A stretch of DNA of 64,000 bases from Physcomitrium patens (Eukaryota; Streptophyta; Bryopsida; Funariales; Funariaceae): the NCBI RefSeq assembly GCF_000002425.4, contig NC_037263.1, positions 11,163,642 through 11,227,641 of the forward strand, written 5' to 3'. The notes under the pieces are model-generated. The model saw only the letters and a list, made by a program, of their open reading frames with translations. It was not told the DNA's origin and did not search any database. A program made the translations under genes and the position numbers. Below, one piece after another: positions 22,517 to 34,200 of this stretch. Positions within the stretch are counted from its first letter, which is position 1. Each line of letters begins with the position of its first letter.

Positions 22517-23037
22517 CCTAATATCAGCAACAACCAAAAGATCTAATCTTTACAACAAGTAAGATTTCAAAGAATTTTAAAACTCATAATTAAAGAAGAA
22601 TGGATCAATAACCTATTAAACAACAAGCACTATGAAGTCACAATACTTAGCATCAACAAGGTTACATACAAAGAGAGTATAGAGTAAGATATCTTTCACT
22701 ACCAACATCCAATATTCATAGGTGGCAGTTGCTAGCCTAGAAGACAACTTCTACTCTTTGAATTTTATACACATGGTCTTAGGATCCTTTAGCAACTTAT
22801 TAACCATAAGGGTATTCTATGCCAAATTCTAACCATTCTTATTTAATCTTCAGATATTCTCTAGATCATACTTAATTCTCTTGATTTTGACTCTTGGTCC
22901 TTGACCTCATCTTATATCCATAAGATGTCTTTTTTAACCACCAAGAGTCAATCCTTTGACCATTAAAAATTTATCTAAGGTAATATATTTTATAAAATAA
23001 CTTATTCTACTTTCATTTTTACTTATTTTTTTTAACA
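22517..23037 (-). repeat. Copia 5' LTR
   Basis: Partner of 7470-7937, in the same orientation. On the minus strand it begins TGTTAAA at 23037 and is followed by the primer-site-like TTTGGTATC at 22507-22515. The pair encloses the whole nest. Confidence 0.65.
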
Positions 23038-24889
23038 ATCTTCTCCTCCAACTATATATCTTCATCTTTATTAGTATAAAAATTGACTTTTTAAAGTTTC
23101 TATGTCATTTTTTCTTGTATCTATTCATCATTTTTTTTAATGGAAAATAATACTTGATTCAACACAAATAATAAAGAAAAGAAAAGATTGACAACATACA
23201 ACTCTTTATTCTTATTGACAATTGCTTAGAATAAAGAGCCAAGGAGTAACTTAGCTTAATTTTGATCTTAAAATGTTATGATAGTCTTCATTAAAATAAT
23301 TACCTATGTCTTATATATACACTTTGAATGATCAAAATAAAATATTGGCAATAAAAATTTAAATAGCTATTGATATTATATATCCTACATTTTGCTAAAT
23401 TTGAATCTCTCTTTTGAATTATACATGTAGGCAAAGATTTCTATCATATTTGATGCCATCTTCCCACTTCTAAAGAATTAATAATTTTTTATAATTTTTA
23501 ATTAATATATGTGTATGATTAGGAAAATATTTCATTTATTATATTTTTTAAAATAGTATTTTTTATCTTTAAAGATACCACTTTTGAAATTAACTAATAG
23601 ATCATGGTATTATTACAAAAAAACCAAGGAATTTGATAGAATTCTCTGCACCCGAAGGCAAGCAAATTCTATTGTAACTTAATTCTTTTCATATTTTCTT
23701 CAAAATTGAGCAAATTCAACTTTTGCAACTTTACTTGATCTATTGGTTTTTTATTCTTCTTTTTATTCTTTTCACCTTTTATCACTTTATCTAAACTCCT
23801 CCTATATTCTAACAACTATATTCTTGTCTTTCAAAAGGTATCTTATGATAAGTTGTCAAATTCTATTGTTACAATAAATTGTACCATCAAGAAAAAGTTT
23901 TTGTTCTTTCTTATTTTTGATTCAAATAGAACTTGTACATCATGCCATTTTATCAAATAATGGCTTTAGTAATAGATTCTATAAGGAAACAAATAACACA
24001 TTGATTCTACCAACTTCTATTTGTAAGCATCTTCAACTAATGCTTTTAATCCTAAATAATCTCGTACCTTTCATTTTTTTTAAAATTTTTGTCTATTATT
24101 TATTTGGATTTTATTCTCTATCATATCTCATTAGATGTTTAGATAAATGTAAATCACTTAAAGATATTTTATCCTATTATAAGTCATTCTTTTATTCTTT
24201 GATCATTTTAAAACTTAATTCAATAATCCAATATCAAATTTATTCAAGGTGGTTGTTTAATTAGAAATAATTTTTTTTTGTCTTTGATTTTCTTATTATT
24301 TTTGTAGGATTTTTAATTTTTAATTTTCTTTATTTATTCTATATGTATATTTTTTCTTTTATTATTTAAATTTAATTTTTTTTTCTAAACTATTCTATGA
24401 ATTTAAGCTCTACCATCAATTATTCTATGCTTCACAATAAAATCATATTTTTACACATAGCAAAAAACCTAGATAAATGGACATTGTAGATTATATTGAA
24501 GATAGTAGATTATATAATGACTTAAGTGTAAGACTTTACTTAAAGCAACAAACAAGAACTACTCTACATTCCTTCACTATGTTTGAATAAATATTTATTC
24601 TTTTTTAGTTATATAAGAATGTATTAATTATTTAATTTTTTTATAATTTATATCTTTGATATTTTTATAAGAGTGCCAATTTTATATTTTTATTTTTTAA
24701 GAATTTAGTTGATTATCATAATATTTTTATTGTATTTTAAAGGTTATAATTACTTATCCTTAAAAAAAATTATAATATTGATTAGTTTTTTTTAAAAGTA
24801 AACTACTTTTTTATTGAAATTTTTATTTAATTTTTAGAATCTTTAAATTATTCTCTTTTAATGTGATTTATAGATTTTTTTAAATTATT
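23038..24889. other. AT-rich spacer, no gene recognised
   Basis: Very AT-rich. An open frame of 115 codons at 23917-24264 on the plus strand has no recognisable motif, is biased to Ile, Leu, Phe and Tyr as expected from AT-rich noncoding DNA, and is not called as a gene. The right part may contain the decayed 5' LTR of gypsy copy 3, which I could not delimit. Confidence 0.45.
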
Positions 24890-26782
24890 TAATATAGAGA
24901 TGGAAGAAAAAATTATGGATGCTATACTTTACCAAAGTTAGAATAGATTAGCAACTATTGCAAATCTTCACAACATTGTCAATACTTTTAGGGTGGAAAT
25001 CTCATGTATGACCATTGTCAACTATGAAAGTAATTTTTCTATGCCTAAGAAAGAAGCTTATAATGAAATCTAATATCTACACTAAGAAGTTATACAATTA
25101 TGAACAACAAGTAGATTAATTTCATAGATGAATTCAAAAAAATTTACTTCTATAAGTATAGAAGAGGCAAAGATTAATATGCTAGAGAAGTTAAATAGAA
25201 CATGATCAAAATTTCAAAGATTTCTACAAAAAATCAAGCTTTATTTAAAGATACATCCTTTCCATTATCTTAATGGATTTACTCAAGTTGGATTTATAGG
25301 CGCACTCATATTTGGAAGTATTTTTTTAATTTTTACATTTGATGGAAAAATATTCACACCTCTTATATGATTTAAATTCATTTTTAGAAATATTTTCTTT
25401 CACATTTGAAAAAAATGATTAAAAAAGAGTAGCAAAAACAAACTTTAATCTTTACAAGAAGAATCATAATTAATTGCCATCTATGCTACTAAATTTTAAA
25501 ATATTGGTTGTCATATAGATTGGAATGATAAAGTGGTTATCATTCATTTTTTATATGGATTAAAAGATAATATCAAGGATTTATTATTAAAAATACCAAC
25601 AATAAATTTATTGAAATAATTTAATGTTCAAGCCATTGCATTCAAAAATCAACTTTTTGAAAGATTTTAAGAACAAAGACTTATTTGGTGAGGAAAAACT
25701 TAATTCTTGATGATAATTTCTAAAATTTTAGAAACTTATACTTCAAGGCTAAAACTTATGCAAATTGATTTGATACAATCTAAATCTCTTGATAAGCAAA
25801 AAAAAATACTTAATGTTAATAATAAGTTTTGTACTCATATCATGGAGAACCCAAGAATAGGATTGAATATTTTCCAAAAAAAAAATGCAATTCAAAATAA
25901 AAAGCATAGTTGTTAAAAAAAAATTAATGTAATAGAAAATAAGTTTGTTTAATTTGATAGTTACAATAGATTGCGGCTCAAATTTTGTGCAACATCTAAT
26001 GGTCATATTCTTTCTTTAAAATCTTTATATTTTTTTATAATAGATATTTATTTAAGATCTAAAAATCACAAAGCCTTTGCCTTGTTAGATTCAAGAACTT
26101 TAGCTTATTTTTTTGATGAAGAATTTATTAAAAAAAATGAAAAATATTTATTAGAAATAATTAAGTTCATATATGTAGAAGTAATAAATGGTTGTTATTT
26201 GACTTTTGGAAATATTACTTATTAAACTATTTCTATAAAAATAACAACAAATAGTCATAATAACTTAATAATATTAAATATTATTATATTTTAGATTATA
26301 AATTTAATTATTTTAGATTTATTATGGCTAAAAATTATAACCTTTAAATATATTAAATTTCTTATAATCTCAATTTTTTTCATAGTATAATCAAGATTTT
26401 TATTCACAATATAGAAATTCATAAGTTTAGTACAATTAGACCTTTATTTTTAGATACATGAGCTTTCATGCATGCTAAAAAATTAAAATAAATAGAAATT
26501 AAAAATCCATCTAGTTTTATTTATATTACATTTATTTTTAATAATAAAATATTTTAAAAAATATTTTAAGAAAATATAAGGATTATTAAGATACTTTTGA
26601 AAAGAAGAATGAAAATATTCTTGTAAATCATCATCTTTATGACTATTGACTTGATCTTCAAGAAAGCACTCAACATCCATTTGGACCAATTTAAAGCCTA
26701 TCACAAAATGAATTAGTTGCACTCAAATAATATATTGATGAAAACTCAGCCAGAAATTTCTTATGTTATTTAAATTTTAAAT

Positions 26783-26784
26783 AT

Positions 26785-26815
<31 letters not shown>

Positions 26816-26816
26816 T
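26783..26816. repeat. (ATTT)n microsatellite
   Basis: About eight uninterrupted ATTT units, located close to the internal deletion junction of gypsy copy 3. Confidence 0.95.
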
Positions 26817-27350
26817 AAAAAAAATGATGGATTACAAGATTTATTAAAGATTGTATTCTATCTTTTATCTTTATTTGTCGTTTCTTTGTATGTATAGCAT
26901 TAAAAAAAAATAAAGAATAAATAACTAGCAAATTCAACTCAAGAGCTATTATTTCCTGAGTTACTAGATAAAACATTGAGATTATTATAGCCTTCAAGAT
27001 AATATAATAGAAATAAAGACTCTCAAGAACAATATATTCTTCCTAAAATAGATGGCAAGATTCAATATGTTTGACATCACAACCATAAAAAAATATATAC
27101 ATATATTATTTAGTGTTATTTTGGAGGGTTAGAACCACCTTTAATGGTATTTTAAATGTTTCATTTGAAAGAAGTTATAAAGAGCTTAATAATAATCCAA
27201 TAATAGGATGAACTTTGTGCCTTAGTATAAAATACTATCAATGGTTGAAAAGATCTATCAACTACTTTAAAAAAAAATAAAGAATACATGTTGAAAAAAA
27301 TCCAAATTCAAATCACCATTCATTATAGAACTCTTTCCTAAAAAAGATGA

Positions 27351-27900
27351 TAACGTCATAGATATAATCAATATTTTTAATTATCTTGATAAAAAGAGGT
27401 AGATAAAAATATATAAAAGTAGATAAGTTATATAATATCTTATGGAGAAGCTTGATAGATGCAGATTTGATTTTATACTTATTTATAAGTGATTGATAGA
27501 TTGAAATCTTGGTCAACAAGTTAGCCATGTGGAGTATACAAAAGAAACTTGTCTTATAAATTAGACATATATTCTGCAAGTTAGATACATATTGGAGGTT
27601 ATATACAATATTATTATGTAGCTCTTAGTTAGATAGTATATGTAAAGGAAAAAATAAGGCCTTTGTCACTCTTATCTATATCTTTCTTGTTTTTAATTTT
27701 GTTTCAAGAGTCTCTAAACTTCTTTGCAATTTATTTTCTTAAAAGTGTTTTAGCTCAATGGCTTAGATTTTTTTTAAAATATTGATAATGTTATATGTAA
27801 TGCTTAGAATTTTTTAAATTTTATTTAGATTGTTATATTAAAATATAACATAATTCGTTTATATGCTAAATCTTTAAGATAACAATTGAAACATGAATTG
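27351..27900 (+). repeat. 3' LTR of gypsy copy 3
   Basis: Plus-strand counterpart of 8553-9111: a purine tract AAAAAAGATGATAA, then GTCATAGATATA, then CAACAAGTTAGCCATGTGGA, TTAGTTAGATAGTATATGTA and GTTTCAAGAGTCTCTAAAC. The right end is approximate. Confidence 0.65.
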
Positions 27901-27977
27901 CTTCTATATTATGAGCCAAATAACAAAAGAAGACTAAAAATATGCATAATAGTTATACACAACTATATTAAAGATAT

Positions 27978-27979
<2 letters not shown>

Positions 27980-28022
<43 letters not shown>
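27980..28022. repeat. (AT)n microsatellite
   Basis: About 21 uninterrupted AT units; one of the longest dinucleotide arrays in the window. Confidence 0.98.
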
Positions 28023-28024
<2 letters not shown>

Positions 28025-29041
28025 CTTTTTTTTTAAATCAAGACATAGAATCTTAAAATTTTAGAATAATTTTTACATTAATAAGTCTTTAAAAAAAATA
28101 TGCTAAAAATAAATAAATAAATAAATGTTAGTTCTAAGAATTCATGACTTGACAATTGCATGAATAAAAACCAATTCAAAAAGTCACAAACATACTTATC
28201 TTAAGAAAAGAAAGTCAATTAATTATTAGTTCAATTACATCTCTTAGACCAACAATAATATCATTATATGATCATGCAATAGACTAATTGATAGACTAAA
28301 ATATGCTATAGGAGCATATTATTTGAATTTTTGAAAATATTTATAATTTAATAAATATGATTTTTTGTAGTAGTTCAATTAAAAATCCTCAAAGTATGTA
28401 TATTATCAATAAATATTGTAAATGAGTAATATAGATGTACCAAAAACATCTCATCTAATTAGAAATCTACCACATTGCAAAATGCAACATACCAAATTAA
28501 GATTGTTTAACTATGATACAAACCATTTTTTAAAAGAATAATTATTTAGACTACTTTTGGATTATTAATATAATTATATATTTATCATTGTAGTTTTAAT
28601 AAGTTTTTTTTGTACATGAAATCATAGAATAGAATAAAGCAAAAAACCAAATACCATTATACTCAATACTCAAATTCTTTAAAATATAAAATGTTCATGT
28701 ATACTTTATTTATTTGATATGATTAATAAGTTAAGTTATTTTGAGGTGTTTATTATTGGTAGAATTTTTGTGTTTATGCACGTTGTTAATACATAAAGGT
28801 TAATAAAGAACAAGCACCAATTTTAATGATACAAATATTTTTTTTTTGGCTTTTCCTTTGTTTTATTATTGTAATTGAATTGTTAAATTGTATTACCATA
28901 AAAGATGGTATTATAGATCAAATCAAAGATATTGTACTACAAAGCAAAACAAATTAAAAACTTATCATCTAAAATGCTAATACTATAACTTTTAAATGAA
29001 GAGGTGAAAAATTCACTAAATCATATGCAATACAATCTTAC

Positions 29042-29155
29042 AAAATTTCAATGCAATCATAGAATAAGTAATATATTGGACCAAATCTTTCACCTTCCAA
29101 TAACTACTAGATTTGGTCCAATATATTACTTATTCTATGATTGCATTGAAATTTT
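29042..29155. repeat. Perfect 47-bp inverted repeat with 20-nt loop
   Basis: Arm 1 is 29042-29088, the loop 29089-29108 and arm 2 29109-29155. The two arms are exact reverse complements over all 47 positions, checked base by base. Pairing stops at both ends with a mismatch. An RNA from either strand would fold into a single long hairpin, in the size range of plant miRNA or siRNA precursors. No transcription signal can be shown. It may equally be a very recent foldback or a hairpin-type MITE remnant. Confidence 0.95.
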
Positions 29156-29426
29156 AGACTATTATAAGCATTCTAGAGAGAAATATCTCTAATTAATAGA
29201 ATCACAATTTAAAAAGTGTCTAAATAATTATTTAAGACTTGTAAGTAAATTATATACATATTAAGTAAAAAACAGATTTTAAACTTAGGATGTATACTCA
29301 ATGCTTGTATCACTTAAATACTTCAAATAAAATAGCAACAATTATTGATAAATAAATAAATAAAACCATGGTATCTCTTCTATACTTGATTGCACATTAT
29401 ATCTACTAATATTGCACAATGACACA

Positions 29427-29438
29427 AATAAATAAATA

Positions 29439-29479
<41 letters not shown>
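29427..29479. repeat. (AAAT)n followed by (TA)n
   Basis: A short run of AAAT units grades into about 17 TA units. Confidence 0.95.
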
Positions 29480-29480
<1 letters not shown>

Positions 29481-30650
29481 TATTTTTGTAATTTTATACA
29501 ATTCCAAAAAAAAAACAAAAAAAAAAAAAAAAAAAAAATCCTTAAGAGTTCATAAATAAGATAAATAATCAAAAATTTAGATATTTAGATATCATAAAAA
29601 TATATATTACTATTGTTACTACTAACATTTATTATATTTAATACAAAAATGATAATAAAATATGTGCACTTGATGAACAGAAGTACAACTATTATCCTCT
29701 CTTGAAAGAAAAAATAAACAAATTAAATTGAGATTCTGTTTTCTTCTTTACAGAAATTGTTTTTTGGTATAATGTATATAAGTTATAAATGATGTATATG
29801 ACATCCTTTATTGGGTTGCAAGTGAGCAGACATGGAGATCCAAAAAGAGTAGGATATCAAACCAATAAATCATAATAACAAACATGCTGACATAAAATAA
29901 ATATTGGAGAATGTTTATGAGAATTACTAGACCAAAAGGAAGAATAGTAGTTTCTTGTTGACGCTCAAATAAATTATTATAAAACTGTTTACAAATACGA
30001 AATGCATAAAAGAATTCAATATTTAACCAATATCATAACTTAATTTAATATATTAAGAGATCATGCATGGAATGCCACATTATGCATATTTCAGATGTAG
30101 CTCATATGTTAATAATTAAGTGCAGGCATAAAAATTATAGCTTACTTCATATCCACACGTAAGTAAAATAAAGGTCAAAAAAATCTGAATATTGTTGGCG
30201 TGAATTACAATGATATCAATTTTAATTTATAAGTATGTGTTAAAAAAACATGATGAGATAAACAATTTAAAATACGTATTGAAAAGAACACATGCTTAAG
30301 ACCATGCACATTTTAAAAGTCATCACAGTTTACATTTAAAGGAGTTCTAGCTACATTAAATTGGACATGATTGTTATCATAAATACTCTCTATTTGTAAG
30401 ATGGTATTGTATTACAAAATCCAACTGTAAGAGGCACAAAAATTGCATTGGTATTAGCAACAGACTTGGATAACCTATTCCAAAAGGAACTAGAATTTGT
30501 ATATTATCATATTTCCCAGTGTACTACCAAATTCATTATTTTAACTTACATTGTTGCTTTCGCTTTCACTTATACTTAAGATTACAAGCTATTCTGCAAC
30601 ATTATTTTAACTTTCTTCAAAAATTTATGTATTAACAATTGAAGACTATA

Positions 30651-31278
30651 GATTTATTTTGGATTCTTCGACAGTTCATGACGAAAATAATTTTTGACTG
30701 GCCGTTTGAATTGGGAGAATGAGTTCAAAGATTGATAACAAAACGAAGTTCAGGTACACCCAGATTACATGTAAAGCAGATTTCAAGGTGTTGTCACCTC
30801 CAATCTCATACGTCTTGCAATTAGCAAATTTTGCCAAGCCGTTCACCCAGAGTGTTAGCATCAGTAAATTCGCATTCTGAATGAAATAGCTTTCATATTA
30901 TATGGATACTTCAAAAATCCCGCAACCCACGCCTCGAGAATGACAACTAAGCAGGCAAGCTAGTGTGACCTCCACAGTCGCAGGTTCAAATCCTACAAAT
31001 GTACGAAGAGCGAGGTTGAACACTTAGCTTGACTTGACTAGGATGCGCCAACCCCGATTCCTGCTGAAACAGGGAAAATAGAGAGCTGGCACCCTGCACG
31101 ACAAGCGAATAGCTGAAGCCAGATCAATTACTCTAGTCTAGCAGGGTCATGTTCCAGCGATTGCCTGCTGGGTGTTATAAAGCAAAGGTAGACTATCTTA
31201 GTTGCTAATCCATTCGGAAATGCCAAAGCATACTAGAGGGTTGAGTGACTGAAATCATATTTTAGTAAGGAATAGCAA
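30651..31278 (-). other. ARIA-like gene 3' UTR and downstream flank
   Basis: Gene-like composition continues for about 600 bp beyond the stop of the minus-strand gene, so this probably includes its 3' UTR. No additional coding region recognised. A tRNA-like B box lies within it at 30983-30993. Confidence 0.5.
30940..31010 (+). repeat. Possible tRNA-derived SINE remnant
   Basis: GGTTCAAATCC at 30983-30993 is a consensus pol III B box, preceded by CTCCACAGTCGCA, wording typical of tRNA-derived plant SINEs. A convincing A box and cloverleaf are not visible, so it is not a tRNA gene. Extent is a guess. Confidence 0.3.
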
Positions 31279-34200
31279 TCACTGAATCGTTGCGGGTTGA
31301 GGACGCAGGATTCGACGCAAGTATTCTCGGATCTCTGATGAAATGCGATGAAGGAGAGCTGGATACCTGGAAGCAAACAAAAGAAACATCTCTAGAAGAT
31401 CAGCCAATGGGCAAAAAATTGTACTAAAATATATCTAACAAGTATGAATATAGATTTACTGAAAAATATGTTCGGAATATCGGAATCCACAGAAATCAAT
31501 ACCCTGTCATGCCGCACATTTGCTCATGGTGTTTCAAAATGAACAAAACACAGGTATCTCTCAGTGATAAAGCATGGTATGCCTCCGCCAAGTCGAACAC
31601 ATTCATCACAGTCTCAAGTGTCAAGTTCTGCGTCTCAGAAAAAATTTGGAAAAAGTTAGTGCGTACTAGTCAAAACCTCAGCAACAGGAGGATTAATTGG
31701 AAAATAGAAATAAAAAGATAGGATAAACCCTTAGATAACTTCATGCAACGAAAACACATGATATTTGATGAAAGCGCCAAATCTGTGTATATGACATTTA
31801 AACAAGCTTCAACGGCTAGAAAATTTATGCATACCTGAGCTATAGAATACTCACACAGGCGCTTCAATCCTTCTAACAGATATTGATCAGCAGCCCTCAA
31901 TAAATCTTGAGCATTATCAGAAGCCACTTCCACATTACCTGTGTAGATAAACCTGTATAGGTGTCGCACCAAATTTCAAAAGGTATTGATCAGTAGACAA
32001 TGAGAATCAGGTTGGCTGTCGCACACAATAACAAAACAAGATTATGCCATGATCCGCCATTTCAACAATAAAAAAATGTGGACCGTCTACAGGATATTCG
32101 TCATCTTATCTATCTAACTAACTACACAACTTACGACGCATAGTAGAGATGTTTTCAAAAACTAAGAAACCTAACTGTTTTCAAAAACTAAGACCCGGAC
32201 TGTTCACCATGTGAAGAGAAATCAATGCGTGTGGGAGTATAATAAAAACCGGGGTCTTAAATACTTGCCTCATCATCAGCTCAAACACCTTCCAACTGAT
32301 GTTTGGAATCTCGATATCCAGCGCTTCTTTCTCCTGAATGAGAAAAGAAAAAAGGGACTTAATGGTTAGAACTAACTATTTCTAGAAACCCTGTGTCGAT
32401 TTCAAGTTATAGTTAAATAGAAATAATAATAACGATCAGAAATTTTTAAAACCATTAAGCTCTACATTTTATGTGTGCAGAGTAAGTGGAAATATAATTG
32501 TAACACAACCTATTGGATCACGGTTGAGAATTGCTATACCTTGTAGCCACCATCGAACATAGCACGGAATGCATCGGAGGATGCTAACAACGCTATTCGG
32601 TGGGCGTAAAAGCGTCTGCCTGCAAGCATTCAAAACATGATCAATCATTATCCTTTCAGCACAACTGTTCGTACGCACATCCGAGCACAAATATCAAGTC
32701 ACTAATGAACCTCTCCAATACATTCAGCCCTTCCGGTCTTAATCAGCTTGACATATCTCTCCATGATGTAAAAAATAAAACATATAAACCTCATTTGGTG
32801 TCATTTGTTACCCAAAAAAATGCCTGTGATCAACCAGTAAGAATATACATGAAATTCGTAACAATTAGCAACTATAATTAACAAGAGCTAGAAAGAGGGG
32901 AAAGAGCTAAGCACTACATTGATGTATGCATGTGTGAAAAATCCACCTTCTACAAGAAATGTCACGTCAGAAAGTGTGCTGCTGTTTACATACTGTTCAC
33001 CAAGGTAAACCTGTCAAGGATGAGGATCAAGACGAATAGTCAATTATCCTCCAAAAAAAATGCCGCGCTCTCAAAATCTTGATAGGGACAATAGCTCGCG
33101 TAGACCACAAGACACAGCACCTCAATCTAGAAACCTAGGGCTTTAAAACAAGCAACATCCAGAATGAATAATAAGATATAAGAAAAAACCTGGGGTGTAG
33201 GAGGAAGCGGGGCAGCATCAATAGGAGCCAGTGCATTTGCCTTTCTAGCTAATGTACATAGGGCAAGAGCACCATCCCGTTGAAGTTTGGGGGTAGCGAA
33301 CCCATTCAGCATCTCTAAGAGAACATCCATGCCTGTTCATCACATGTAAGCTGCGTCAACCATCGGATGCACTCTTAAACACAGTTCATATATCAGGACC
33401 AACGAGAATGAGAACAGGCGCGTATGCATGGCTACACGAAATACTCACCATTGTTCTCAATAAAGATAAGGCGTTGATCATCAGGGCAGCAAAAATGAGC
33501 AAGCGTAGTGGCAACCCTTCTTTGCACCACCTTGTCAGCTGTACGTAGAAGGTATAGTAGGTGCTTCAACACCTAACATATTCGAACATAAAAACTAATG
33601 AGTGAAGATTAATTGGCTATAACCAAACTGGCACAGGAAAGTCCGTTCAAACAGAAAATTTTAAAATCTGATGAAAAACAAATATATTCTGCTCATACCC
33701 GCCCATGAATCTTCTCTTCCAGCCTTTTTAAGGTTTTCTGTACACAGTCTTTCGAAGCCTGAATGGTATTATACATGAACAAGCCAACTTTCAGACTGCT
33801 TGATATTATTGAGAAAATCATGTCCTGTCAGCCAAGAAGATGTAACAAAAATTGTAGCAAAGACTGCATGTAAAAGCTAGTTCTTCAGCACCAAAACAAA
33901 TCATAGCCAAAATAATTGAGAACAATCAGGTGAAGAAAGAATACCTGCACGATAAAATAGCCGTCGTACAATCTTTGTACACCACCTTCACTAACTATAT
34001 CAGAGACGTTATCCTGGCAGGAAGTAATAACACGACTCAAAAAATGGGTATGATGTTATCCAGTCAACAAGAATCACCAGATAGGCTCTTCAGGAATATG
34101 CAGTGCTGAAAACTATACATGTTGAAACCAATTTCTTAGAACCATAAACAGAGAGAGAAGCTTTCTCTGACCTCATTGTCAGCCAAGCCGTACAATGCGA

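Larger units (their letters stand above)
7470..23037 (-). mobile_element. Ty1/copia LTR retrotransposon fossil, host of nested insertions
   Basis: Two matching, same-orientation terminal repeats lie at about 7470-7937 and 22517-23037. Reading on the minus strand, a tRNA-primer-site-like TTTGGTATC (22507-22515) follows the right repeat. A copia Gag segment with MIALN, WKTLYNIYE, NLANIL and DVIAHINKVK (21683-21934) comes next. The end of the copia RNase H with REKI, IDMKYC and MLIDLLTK (7950-8132) lies just inside the left repeat. Nearly everything between is occupied by inserted gypsy elements, and the copia integrase and RT are not visible, so much has been lost. The element is broken in many places and is the oldest layer of the nest. 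Treating the two repeats as ends of one element is inference from orientation, order and similarity. Confidence 0.65.
24890..27900 (+). mobile_element. Ty3/gypsy chromovirus, copy 3 (strongly decayed, internally shortened)
   Basis: Opposite orientation to copies 1 and 2. Gag trace starts at about 24900 (MEEKIMDAI). Protease is at 25971-26225 (ALLDSRTLAYFFDEEFIKK), and the N-terminal RT approach near 26650-26780 (SQNELV, NFL). The text then jumps to the downstream conserved stretch at about 27000-27215, so most of RT, RNase H and integrase is gone. The polypurine tract is near 27340 and the 3' LTR at 27351-27900. A (TTTA)n array at 26783-26816 sits near the internal junction. Base composition is far more AT-rich than copy 1. 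Broken in many places. Confidence 0.65.
27901..30650. other. AT-rich intergenic DNA with microsatellites and one hairpin
   Basis: No protein-coding gene recognised. Contains (AT)n at 27980-28022, AAAT units followed by (TA)n at 29427-29479, an A-rich run at 29506-29538, and the perfect inverted repeat described separately at 29042-29155. Composition rises towards gene-like values after about 30.6 kb. Confidence 0.6.

Noticed and set aside
23917-24264. 115-codon plus-strand frame
   Set aside because: Composition is Ile/Leu/Phe/Tyr/Lys as expected of AT-rich noncoding DNA; no motif and no neighbours that support it.
30983-30993. tRNA gene suggested by the B box
   Set aside because: No A box at the right distance and no cloverleaf or acceptor pairing around it.
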